A stretch of DNA of 12,659 bases from Chloroflexota bacterium (GTDB taxonomy: Bacteria; Chloroflexota; Chloroflexia; JAMDCE01): positions 1 to 12,659 of the forward strand of contig JAMDCE010000471.1 of NCBI GenBank assembly GCA_023489135.1. Direction: 5' to 3'. The position numbers and the translations under genes are program-made. Below are positions 1 to 6,411 of this stretch, in pieces. Under the pieces are notes generated by a model. That model did no database searches. It saw only the letters and a program-made list of their open reading frames with translations, and was not told the DNA's origin. Every line of letters starts with the position of its first letter. Position 1 is the stretch's first letter.

Positions 1-541
1 ACTGGTTGTTCTCGCAGACGTAGATCACCGGCAGAGACCAGAGCGCGGCCAGGTTGAGCGATTCGTGGAACGTTCCCTGGTTTGAGGCCCCGTCTCCGAA
101 GAAGCATACCACTACCCTGCCGTCTCGCTGCATCTTGGAAGCCAGAGCCGCCCCCGTCGCCACCGGCAGGCCGCCGCCCACGATACCCATAGCGCCGATA
201 ATGCCGACCCGAAAATCGGCGATGTGCAGTGAGCCGCCTCTTCCGCCACACGAACCGGTCCGGCGACCCAGTATCTCGGCCATCATTTGCCTCACGTCGG
301 CGCCCTTGGCAATCAAGTGGCCGTGGCCGCGGTGAGTGCTCACGAGGTAGTCGCTCTCCTGAAGGGCTGCGCCGACTCCGGCGGCACAGGCCTCCTCGCC
401 GGTATACAGGTGCACCGATCCCGGTATCTGCCCCAGCTGGTACAGCTCGGCGACGGTTTCCTCGAAATGGCGGATGGTGCTCATCACCCGGTAGAGCGCC
501 ATCAGGTCGTGCGGCGACAATCCCAATGTATCGGCCTTCAC
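1..541 (-). CDS. Thiamine diphosphate-dependent 2-oxoacid (pyruvate/acetoin-type) dehydrogenase E1 component, alpha subunit, C-terminus cut by window edge
   Basis: About 180 N-terminal residues are visible; the gene runs off the left edge. E1 alpha pairs with an E1 beta subunit to decarboxylate a 2-oxoacid (or cleave acetoin) and pass the acyl group to a lipoyl E2 protein in the cytoplasm. Seen: a typical N-terminus ([13 protein letters not shown]), the THRGHGH segment and [15 protein letters not shown] expected around the cofactor pocket, and the ThDP/magnesium motif [15 protein letters not shown] ending in NN. I chose the GTG at 539-541 because AGGAGG (551-556) lies 9 bases upstream and the protein then begins [14 protein letters not shown], in register with the family. 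It is probably the third gene of the operon with the dehydrogenase and binding protein, although a 129-base spacer separates it from the former. Substrate (pyruvate, acetoin or branched-chain acid) cannot be told without the beta subunit and E2, which would lie to the left. Confidence 0.92.
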   Translation of the reverse strand, partial: MKADTLGLSPHDLMALYRVMSTIRHFEETVAELYQLGQIPGSVHLYTGEEACAAGVGAALQESDYLVSTHRGHGHLIAKGADVRQMMAEILGRRTGSCGGRGGSLHIADFRVGIIGAMGIVGGGLPVATGAALASKMQRDGRVVVCFFGDGASNQGTFHESLNLAALWSLPVIYVCENNQ

Positions 542-670
542 CAGTGACTACCTCCTACCATATCATCTAGTGCATAATCAGGGCACCTATTGGGTATTGG
601 TGCCCCACCACCCCAGCCGCACCAAGGGAATTCCTGGGGGACACCCCCAGACCCCCGGCCGGAAGCGGCA
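542..670 (-). other. Operon spacer with two GC-rich hairpins
   Basis: The spacer between the dehydrogenase and E1 alpha genes holds two perfect inverted repeats: CTGGGGG/CCCCCAG (634-650, 3-base loop) and GGGCACC/GGTGCCC (581-605, 11-base loop). Neither is followed by a T-run on the minus strand, so they are unlikely to be efficient intrinsic terminators; they could protect or process the mRNA, weaken read-through into E1 alpha, or be a small dispersed REP-like element. No convincing promoter was seen between them and the E1 alpha ribosome site. Confidence 0.5.
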
Positions 671-1453
671 CTAAGGCATAAAACTCCCGCCGTTGACGTC
701 CAACACCGCCCCGATCGCATAGCTGGCCTCGTCCGAAGCCAGATAGGCCACGGCGCCCGCTATCTCGGCCGGGTCGGCCCACCGGCCTAACTTGATTCCG
801 CGCACTCGCTCCTTGCGGCGCTCTTCGGGAAGGGAGTTGTAGAAGGCCTCCATACGCGGCCCGCTGCGGGTGAAGCCGGGCGCCACCACGTTCACCGTGA
901 TGCCGAAGGGTGCCAGCTCCGCGGCGAGGACCCTTGACAGACCCAGTATGCCTGATTTGGCGGAGGCGTAGGCGTAGCCGGCCACCCTCGGCAAGACCGG
1001 GGTTCGGGCTGATTCGGATGCCACGTTCACGATCCTGCCCCAACCCCGTGCTTTCATGTGGGGGACCGCCGCCTGGCAGCACAGGAATGTGCTGGTTAAG
1101 TTGCGGTCGATGACCGTGTGCCACGCCTCCAACGACAGCAACTCGAATTCCGGAGCGGCTTCTACGCCATCGACTCCCCCGACGTTGTTCACGAGGATGT
1201 CGATGGCTCCCGTGACTTCTGAAGCACGGGCCAGCATGCGCTGCACATCCTCGGGGTTCGTCACATCGCCCGCCGCCTCGAAGGCTTGCCAACCACGAGC
1301 GCGGAACTCCTCGGCTACGCCCTTAACCCTCTCAGGACTGCGGCCGCTGATCCCCACGATCCTGTTGTCGCGCGCCAGGCGCTCGGCAATCGCTCGGCCG
1401 ATGCCCTGTGTCGAGCCCGTCACCAGGGCCGTTCGCACTTTTGGTGATTCCAT
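671..1453 (-). CDS. Short-chain dehydrogenase/reductase (FabG-like SDR, 260 aa)
   Basis: Classical SDR of normal length, an NAD(P)-dependent oxidoreductase acting on a hydroxyl or carbonyl group. Seen in order: the Rossmann glycine motif TGSTQGIG (residues 12-19), D63 in AGDVT (adenine pocket), NNVGG (89-93, normally NNAG), N118, a Ser in VNVASES (S148 most likely), and the catalytic Y162-x-x-x-K166 in YASAK, then PG (192-193) and the C-terminal DVNGGSF. R38 in SGRSPER after the second strand suggests NADP(H) preference, as is usual for such basic residues. The ATG at 1451-1453 has AGGAGG just upstream, and that site overlaps the TAA stop of the preceding binding-protein gene (1469-1471), so translation of the two is probably coupled. 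The substrate is unknown; linkage to a transporter-binding protein and an E1 alpha subunit fits catabolism of an imported small organic acid or alcohol, which is inference. Confidence 0.93.
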   Translation of the reverse strand: MESPKVRTALVTGSTQGIGRAIAERLARDNRIVGISGRSPERVKGVAEEFRARGWQAFEAAGDVTNPEDVQRMLARASEVTGAIDILVNNVGGVDGVEAAPEFELLSLEAWHTVIDRNLTSTFLCCQAAVPHMKARGWGRIVNVASESARTPVLPRVAGYAYASAKSGILGLSRVLAAELAPFGITVNVVAPGFTRSGPRMEAFYNSLPEERRKERVRGIKLGRWADPAEIAGAVAYLASDEASYAIGAVLDVNGGSFMP

Positions 1454-1468
1454 CTCAAGTATTCCTCC

Positions 1469-2656
1469 TTATCTGCGCCCTAAGGTCGACAACGCGTAGT
1501 CGAGGTAGGACGTGTCGAAGAACTGTTCAACTTTAACCGGTTGAGTTACGTGGCCTTTTTCCACATAGAACTGCTGAAGGGCTTTAATGCTCTCAACGTC
1601 CATCTTCCCGTTAGGATCAAAAGCCGGCACGACGATCTTCTTGTACAGCGCGGGGTCCTTGATGTTGGTGTATTTGGTGAGTATGGGTATGATCACATCC
1701 AGGTCTTTGCCTTTGTCAAATGCATCCAGGTAGTCGCGAAGACCGTGGAGGTAGCCTACCATAAAGCGCTTACCAATTTCCTGACGCTGGGTGGACATGT
1801 TCGGCGAGAACATGATCAACGTGCTCTGGAAGCTGCCAAACAGCTCGTCCATCCCGTGCCAGCGCACTCCGAGCCCCTTGTCCACAGCCGAAGTCACTAG
1901 AGGTTCGATCAAGATCGCTGCGTCCAGGGCCTTGTTGGAGAAAGCCGGGAGCACGTCGGGGAAGGTAACGTACTGGAAGTCGACGTCGGATTCCTTCAAT
2001 CCGGCTTTTTCCAGGGTCCGGAAGGCCAGGGAATCCACCAGGGAGCCCTTGGCGATGGGGCTAATCTTCTTGCCTTTGAGGTCCGGCAGGTCCTTAATCG
2101 CTCCGCTGTCGATGAGGTCCTTCCGCACCACCCACGCCAGGCTGCTGTGCCCTTTCGCGGTGTGATTACCGTCGGCGACGAAGCGCAGCGGCAGGCCACG
2201 ACCGAGGGCGTTGAAGATACCGGCCCCCGTGTCGGCATTGGCAATGTCGACCTGGCTGGCGGCGGTCGGCTGAATCATCTCCGCCGCGTTGGAGAACATA
2301 ACGATCTCCAGGTCGATGCCGAGCTCGCGGTAGTAACCCCGCTCGAGGCCGATGAAGGCCCCGGACGAGCTGGCGCTGGCGCTGGCCGCATACTTGACCT
2401 TCTCCAGCTTGGCGGGGCTGCTGGCGGCGGGGGCAGAGGTGGGCTTGGCCGTCGGCGAGACGGCTGCCTTGGCCGTGGGCGAGGCCGGCGAGGTCTTCTG
2501 GACGGGTGCCGCGGTGGGTGCCGCCGTCGGCTTGGCTGCGACCGTGGGCGTGGCTGGGGCGGCCTGGGTGCAGCTTGTGGCTATCAGGATCCCTAGAGCC
2601 GCAAGGGCTAACAACTGTGCGCACCGGTGTCTGAGGTAGCGGGTTGGCGTACTCAC
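1469..2656 (-). CDS. ABC transporter substrate-binding lipoprotein, NMT1/SsuA/TauA-like (395 aa)
   Basis: Extracytoplasmic solute-binding protein of the family that serves nitrate/sulfonate/taurine/pyrimidine-precursor importers. Seen: a basic N-terminus (RYLRHR), a hydrophobic core, and a lipobox-like IATSC with C29 as the likely lipidated residue (Ala at -3 is unusual); an Ala/Pro/Thr/Lys-rich low-complexity linker at about 31-82, typical of Chloroflexota surface lipoproteins; then the NMT1 fold, starting with KVKYAASASASSSGAFIGLERGYYRELG (signature split here over residues 86-113) and including the ANADTGAG and PVFS-like hinge regions. The start is the GTG at 2654-2656, with GGAGAAG a few bases upstream. 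It is first in the operon with the SDR and E1 alpha genes. No permease or ATPase gene is in the window, so it is an orphan here or depends on components elsewhere. The ligand cannot be inferred; sulfonates, pyrimidine-type compounds or aromatic acids are all possible. Confidence 0.88.
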   Translation of the reverse strand: MSTPTRYLRHRCAQLLALAALGILIATSCTQAAPATPTVAAKPTAAPTAAPVQKTSPASPTAKAAVSPTAKPTSAPAASSPAKLEKVKYAASASASSSGAFIGLERGYYRELGIDLEIVMFSNAAEMIQPTAASQVDIANADTGAGIFNALGRGLPLRFVADGNHTAKGHSSLAWVVRKDLIDSGAIKDLPDLKGKKISPIAKGSLVDSLAFRTLEKAGLKESDVDFQYVTFPDVLPAFSNKALDAAILIEPLVTSAVDKGLGVRWHGMDELFGSFQSTLIMFSPNMSTQRQEIGKRFMVGYLHGLRDYLDAFDKGKDLDVIIPILTKYTNIKDPALYKKIVVPAFDPNGKMDVESIKALQQFYVEKGHVTQPVKVEQFFDTSYLDYALSTLGRR

Positions 2657-3006
2657 GATTGCTTCTCCTTTACCCTTATTAGATCTGGCATCTCAAGACG
2701 CTTCCACGTCAGCAGGGCCTCGCCCCTATTGTGATCCGCGGCGTTCCGTGAATAGCGGACGACGCAGGTTCCGTGGCTTGTTCGAGTTGCCGCCCGTGGG
2801 GGCAGTGCGCGCAGGCGAAATCGCTACGCCGGTGTAGCCGCGCGGATCGAGAACGATCAAACGGCCGGATGGGACGCAAAGGTAAAAGGAAAGAGTCACA
2901 ACACTGTGGTGGCGCTAGACTGTATGTCAATGCCATCCATTGTGGGAGTGATAGGTCTCCATCACTGGATGACGAAAGAGGAGTCGTTCAGGGTATCAGC
3001 AGCCTC
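2657..3006 (-). other. Long untranslated leader of the binding-protein operon
   Basis: From the promoter at 3007-3035 the transcript should begin near 3000, giving about 340 untranslated bases before the GTG at 2656. No known gene and no riboswitch class I can name is visible; the TPP-riboswitch signatures expected for thiamine-precursor binding proteins are not found. The minus strand carries a pyrimidine-rich tract (around 2876-2900). A 75-codon open frame at 2709-2936 shows no recognisable protein features and is not called as a gene. Confidence 0.4.
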
Positions 3007-3035
3007 ATTGTACATTTGCAATTCGCCCCTGTCAA
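3007..3035 (-). promoter_or_regulatory. Sigma-70-type promoter for the binding protein-SDR-E1 operon
   Basis: On the minus strand TTGACA (3030-3035, all six consensus bases) is followed after exactly 17 bases by TACAAT (3007-3012, five of six). It sits between the stop of the hydrolase gene (3103) and the start of the binding-protein gene (2656), pointing at the latter, so the operon has its own promoter. Activity is inferred from the consensus match only. Confidence 0.65.
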
Positions 3036-3102
3036 TAGAAAAATCGTGAACGCGTGCAGAAAAGGCGCGGAGGTGTCGAGCATCTTCTCCTGGCCCTGGC
3101 AC

Positions 3103-3777
3103 CTAACTCACGTGTTCCAGGGCCTCGTCCAGTGTGATGACGTCGGCATACTTGGCGTTCATCTCGTAGAGGCTTACCAGATGGGACATCTCAGCCCGGT
3201 CGAACACGCCTTCCTCCACGACGAAAACGCCAAAGCCGTGGGCGAAAGCATCCACCACCGAGGCTCGGACACAGCCGGAGGTAGTGCATCCGGTGACCAG
3301 AATGGAGTCTACCCCCTGCTGATGGAGATAGGTGGCCAGCGGCGTGCCAAAGAAGGCAGAGGCACGTGGCTTCTCCAGCACCCACTCGTCCTCGCGCGGG
3401 GCTATCGTTTCGGCGATCTCGTTTCCTCCTGGCGGAGGAGCCGGACTGTCCGCTCGCTCGCGTCCTTTGGTCGCCATTCCAATGAACTTCCGGGTCACCT
3501 GGTTGCCGCGGGTGTAGACCACACAGAGCCCCTTGTCCCTACAGGCATCGAGAATTCTCTTGATGTTGGGCAGAGCCGTCCAGCCCACCTCGCCGCAGCT
3601 GGTGCGGAACTCCTCCACCGACTGCAACACGTCTTCCGGCTTTCGTCCGATGAACTCCGTCGTAACGTCGATGATCAGGAGCGCCGGGTTCTTCCCGAAG
3701 GGCTGCCGCTCGCGGCGGCCGGATTTCTCGTAGACCGCGCGGTCTCGCTCCGGCAAGACTTCCCGCCAACTTCTCAC
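3103..3777 (-). CDS. Isochorismatase-superfamily cysteine hydrolase, N-carbamoylsarcosine/maleamate amidase-like (224 aa)
   Basis: Cytoplasmic amidohydrolase of the nicotinamidase/isochorismatase fold. Seen: LLIIDVTTEF with D37, LEKPRASAFFGT with K136, and TGCTTSGCVRASVVDA with C169, the Asp-Lys-Cys triad of the family. The TTSGCVRA signature resembles N-carbamoylsarcosine amidohydrolase and maleamate amidohydrolase more than nicotinamidase or isochorismatase; this subfamily call is from memory of those families. Length is normal for the group. The GTG start at 3775-3777 has GGAGGG 6 bases upstream. It is transcribed divergently from hyuAB, whose product opens cyclic ureides or lactams in characterised members; an amidase for the opened N-carbamoyl product would be a logical partner. 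Its promoter (3981-4009) is followed by a long leader with a strong inverted repeat. The real substrate could be any small carbamoyl- or carboxamide compound. Confidence 0.9.
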   Translation of the reverse strand: MRSWREVLPERDRAVYEKSGRRERQPFGKNPALLIIDVTTEFIGRKPEDVLQSVEEFRTSCGEVGWTALPNIKRILDACRDKGLCVVYTRGNQVTRKFIGMATKGRERADSPAPPPGGNEIAETIAPREDEWVLEKPRASAFFGTPLATYLHQQGVDSILVTGCTTSGCVRASVVDAFAHGFGVFVVEEGVFDRAEMSHLVSLYEMNAKYADVITLDEALEHVS

Positions 3778-3809
3778 TTGATACCCTCCTCAATCCTCAA
3801 TCATCAGTT

Positions 3810-3902
3810 AGAGCGCCTGCCAAAACCTCTCCGGTCCGCAGCCTGTGTCTCGCCCCTCCGGCGGGGCACCATCCCCCGCGCAACAGTTTTGTTAGGCGCT
3901 CT
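3810..3902 (-). promoter_or_regulatory. Large inverted repeat in the 5' leader of the hydrolase gene; candidate structured RNA element
   Basis: Two 17-base arms (3810-3826 and 3886-3902) are complementary at 15 positions, enclosing 59 bases. Inside are two mutually exclusive hairpins sharing the G-run 3863-3866: GCCCC/GGGGC (3852-3856 with 3863-3867) and GCGGGG/CCCCGC (3861-3866 with 3874-3879). If transcription starts near 3974 from the promoter at 3981-4009, the whole element lies in the 5' untranslated leader, ending about 20 bases before the GGAGGG ribosome site. It matches no riboswitch class I recognise. A cruciform-forming DNA repeat or small mobile element is the main alternative. Confidence 0.5.
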
Positions 3903-3980
3903 TAGTGTGCACGTCGTTCAACACGAGCTCGAGCAGCGGTTGGCAGCGGTCGATATACCACCGCCGACGTTGCCGCAGCC

Positions 3981-4009
3981 ATATTAGCACTTGCCCTTCC
4001 ACCTGTCAA
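3981..4009 (-). promoter_or_regulatory. Sigma-70-type promoter for the isochorismatase-family hydrolase gene
   Basis: On the minus strand TTGACA (4004-4009, full consensus) and TAATAT (3981-3986, four of six) are separated by 17 bases. It points at the hydrolase gene, giving a leader of about 195 bases, and its -35 element lies about 60 bases from that of the divergent hyuA promoter, so a shared regulator could bind between them. Confidence 0.55.
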
Positions 4010-4070
4010 AAACTTCCTGCGGGCGACTCTCCTTGTTGCATGATGCTCTTGACATAAGATGCCCGCATTA

Positions 4071-4099
4071 TTGACTTGTCCTTATCCGTGTGCTACATT
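4071..4099 (+). promoter_or_regulatory. Sigma-70-type promoter for hyuAB
   Basis: TTGACT (4071-4076, five of six) and TACATT (4094-4099, four of six) are separated by 17 bases; start of transcription would be near 4106. Between this and the divergent promoter are short dyads such as ATGC-CC-GCAT (4060-4069) and TCTT-N5-AAGA (4047-4059), too weak to call as operators. Confidence 0.55.
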
Positions 4100-4105
4100 G
4101 CCGTC

Positions 4106-4296
4106 GCGGGGGCTGAAGACGTTTGATGTACATTGTCGAGAAATCGCGCTGGGTCGATTTCCGGCCGGGGAACCGAGCTGATAGTACTCATCGACGATGT
4201 GCACAGCGTTAAAGGGCTGCGGCTAGAGGCTGCGCCGGGTAATGGGAAGTATGCTGTCAGATGCTGCGGGGTGGCCGAGAGAATACTGGAGGCTAA
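4106..4296 (+). other. Untranslated leader of hyuAB
   Basis: About 190 bases separate the predicted transcription start from the hyuA ATG. It contains a short palindrome CATCG-A-CGATG (4189-4199) and several short GC-rich complementarities, but no recognisable riboswitch, attenuator or small gene with a ribosome site. A 66-codon frame starting with TTG at 4133 overlaps hyuA out of frame and looks spurious. Confidence 0.35.
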
Positions 4297-6411
4297 ATGG
4301 CTGATAGAACTTATCGAATCGGATGCGACATAGGCGGAACCTTTACCGATTTCGTCCTGGTGAACGACGAGACCGGTGAGATACGGATTCACAAATGCCT
4401 CACCACTCCCAAAGACCCGTCGGACGCGGTAGTGGAGGGTATCAAGCAGATGCAGGGCAGGGCTCCGGGCTTCGTCCAGCAGCTTGAGGAGGTGATACAC
4501 GGCACCACCCTGGTAATAAACGCCATCATCGAGCGCAAGGGCGCCAGAACGGGGTTGATCACCACCCGCGGCTTTGCCGATACGTTAGAGCTGGGGCGGG
4601 AGAAGCGCTATGACACCTACGACATTTTTGCCACTTACCCCGAACCGCTGGTCCCCCGGCCTCTGCGCCAGGAGGTGGACGAGCGTATCGCCAGCGACGG
4701 GCGGATACTTAGAAAACTGTCTGCCGACGAAGTGAGAAGCGTCTTGCGCCGACTGGTTGACATGGGGATCGAGTCGCTGGCGGTATGTCTCATCAACTCC
4801 TTCGAAAACCCGTCTCACGAGCGGGCGATCAAAGAAATCGTCCAACAAGAGGCGCCCGGCCTGTCTCTATCGATCTCTTATGAAGTGCTCCCTCAGATCA
4901 GAGAGTTCGAGCGGACCAGCACCACGGTTACCAATGCCTACGTCAAGCCCCTTACGGGAAGATACATCGGCAGGCTGGATGGCCGGCTGGAGGAGATGGG
5001 CTCCAGTGGAAAGCTCTTTATTATGCTCTCTAGCGGCGGAGTTACGTCCGCCAACGTGGCCAAAGAGTTCCCGGTGCGGGTCATAGAGTCGGGTCCCACG
5101 GCGGCGGTCATCTCGGCGGTGCACTTCGGGGAGATTTTCGGCATCAGGGACATCTTTGCCTTCGATATGGGCGGCACAACCGCCAAGTCGTGCCTGATAA
5201 AGGATGGCGAACCGGGGATGGTCTCGACCTTCGAGGTGGGGCGGGTCCACCGCTTCAAGAAGGGCAGCGGTCTCGACATACAGGTGCCGGTGGTGGACTT
5301 GATGGAGATCGGCGCGGGCGGCGGCAGCATAGCTCGAATCAGTAGCATGGGTCTGCTGCGGGTGGGACCGGATAGCGCGGGAGCGGACCCCGGGCCACTG
5401 TGCTACGGTCAGGGCGGAACCGAGCCGACGGTGACCGATGCCGACCTGTGCCTGGGTTATCTGGATCCCGACTACTTCCTGGGTGGGGAGATGCGCCTGG
5501 ACCGGGAGTCGGCTCAGCGGGCCATCGAGGAGAAGATTGCCAGGCCTTTGGGGGTAACCCCCATCGAGGCTACCTGGGGTATTCACGACCTGATCAACGA
5601 AACCATGGCCAGCGCGGCCAAGACCCACATTGCCGAGAAAGGGGGCAATCCTAGGACCACCACCATTTGTGCTTTCGGCGGCGCCGGTCCCGTCCACGCT
5701 TACGGCCTGGCCCGCAAGCTGGATGCCCCCAGGGTTCTCATCCCTCCGATCCCCGGGGTCGGTTCAGCCCTCGGCTTTTTCACGGCCCCAAGGGCCTTTG
5801 ATCTGGTTCGCAGTCACAAAGTGGGGCTTCTGGAGGCAAACCTTGCCGAAATCGAGGCGCTGTTTCAGGAAATGGAAAGGGAGGGGGCTTCCATCTTACA
5901 GAGGGGCGGAACCATCGAGGACATTGCCTACGAAAGGTCAATCGATATGCGTTTCGTGGGGCAGGGAGCCGAGACCAACGTCCCCGTTACAAATGGCAAT
6001 TTCGCTCGAATGGCGGTAGAAGAAGTGCGCGCCTTGTTCGATCGAAAATACCAGGCCCTGTATGGTCGAACCTACCCCGAGTCTCCGGTTGAGTACGTGA
6101 GCTTCAGATTAAGGGCCAGCCTGCCCACCCGGCCATTGCGCTTGCCCGAGGTCGAAAAGAAGGTAGCCTCGCTGGAAGAAGCCATCAAGGGTCGGCGATT
6201 GGCCTACTCGCCGGCAGCCCGGGATTTCATTCCCTACATCGTGTACAGTCGTGACAGGCTATTTCCAGGGGCCAGATTTGCCGGGCCGGCCATCATCGAG
6301 GAGAGGGAGTCAACCACCGTCGTGGGCGAGGACGCTTGCGTTTGCGTCGAGAGCTACGGTTTTCTATCGATCACTTTGAAGGAGGCGAGGCAGCATGGCA
6401 GGATCGTTTGA
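4297..6411 (+). CDS. hyuA: Hydantoinase/oxoprolinase family protein, subunit A (HyuA, 704 aa)
   Basis: Large subunit of an ATP-dependent enzyme family that includes N-methylhydantoinase, 5-oxoprolinase and acetone/acetophenone carboxylases; it activates the substrate by phosphorylation using an actin-like ATPase fold, in the cytoplasm. Seen: phosphate motif 1 GCDIGGTFTD (9-18), HGTT (68-71), ESGPTAA (264-270), phosphate motif 2 FDMGGTTAKS (289-298), GAGGGS (339-344), GPDSAGADPGP (357-367) and FGGAGPVHA (460-468), with a normal full-length C-terminus. The ATG at 4297 follows GGAGG by 4 bases. hyuB begins 17 bases before its stop, so the two are co-translated. The promoter at 4071-4099 most likely drives both. 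The substrate is not fixed by the sequence: hydantoin-like, lactam and ketone substrates all occur in this family. The divergent carbamoyl-type amidase favours a cyclic ureide or imide, by inference. Confidence 0.94.
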   Translation: MADRTYRIGCDIGGTFTDFVLVNDETGEIRIHKCLTTPKDPSDAVVEGIKQMQGRAPGFVQQLEEVIHGTTLVINAIIERKGARTGLITTRGFADTLELGREKRYDTYDIFATYPEPLVPRPLRQEVDERIASDGRILRKLSADEVRSVLRRLVDMGIESLAVCLINSFENPSHERAIKEIVQQEAPGLSLSISYEVLPQIREFERTSTTVTNAYVKPLTGRYIGRLDGRLEEMGSSGKLFIMLSSGGVTSANVAKEFPVRVIESGPTAAVISAVHFGEIFGIRDIFAFDMGGTTAKSCLIKDGEPGMVSTFEVGRVHRFKKGSGLDIQVPVVDLMEIGAGGGSIARISSMGLLRVGPDSAGADPGPLCYGQGGTEPTVTDADLCLGYLDPDYFLGGEMRLDRESAQRAIEEKIARPLGVTPIEATWGIHDLINETMASAAKTHIAEKGGNPRTTTICAFGGAGPVHAYGLARKLDAPRVLIPPIPGVGSALGFFTAPRAFDLVRSHKVGLLEANLAEIEALFQEMEREGASILQRGGTIEDIAYERSIDMRFVGQGAETNVPVTNGNFARMAVEEVRALFDRKYQALYGRTYPESPVEYVSFRLRASLPTRPLRLPEVEKKVASLEEAIKGRRLAYSPAARDFIPYIVYSRDRLFPGARFAGPAIIEERESTTVVGEDACVCVESYGFLSITLKEARQHGRIV

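Noticed and set aside
567..1292. A 241-codon minus-strand frame
   Set aside because: It is a high-GC out-of-frame shadow of the SDR gene, which has all family motifs in the other frame.
2709..2936. A 75-codon minus-strand gene between the hydrolase and the binding protein
   Set aside because: No ribosome site and no recognisable protein features; it lies in the predicted leader.
2657..3000. TPP riboswitch upstream of the NMT1-like gene
   Set aside because: The conserved TPP-riboswitch core sequences were not found on the minus strand.
3810..3902. Integron attC-like site (GTTAGGC box and GCCTGCC box within an imperfect inverted repeat)
   Set aside because: Only one end box fits the core consensus, the element lies upstream rather than downstream of the gene it would serve, and there is no integrase or second copy in the window.
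4191..4203. A 13-base sequence also present at 11119-11131 region near the M24 stop
   Set aside because: A single short match, one copy inside coding sequence, with no symmetrical structure in common; most likely chance.
4133..4333. A 66-codon plus-strand gene before hyuA
   Set aside because: Starts with TTG without a ribosome site and overlaps hyuA out of frame.
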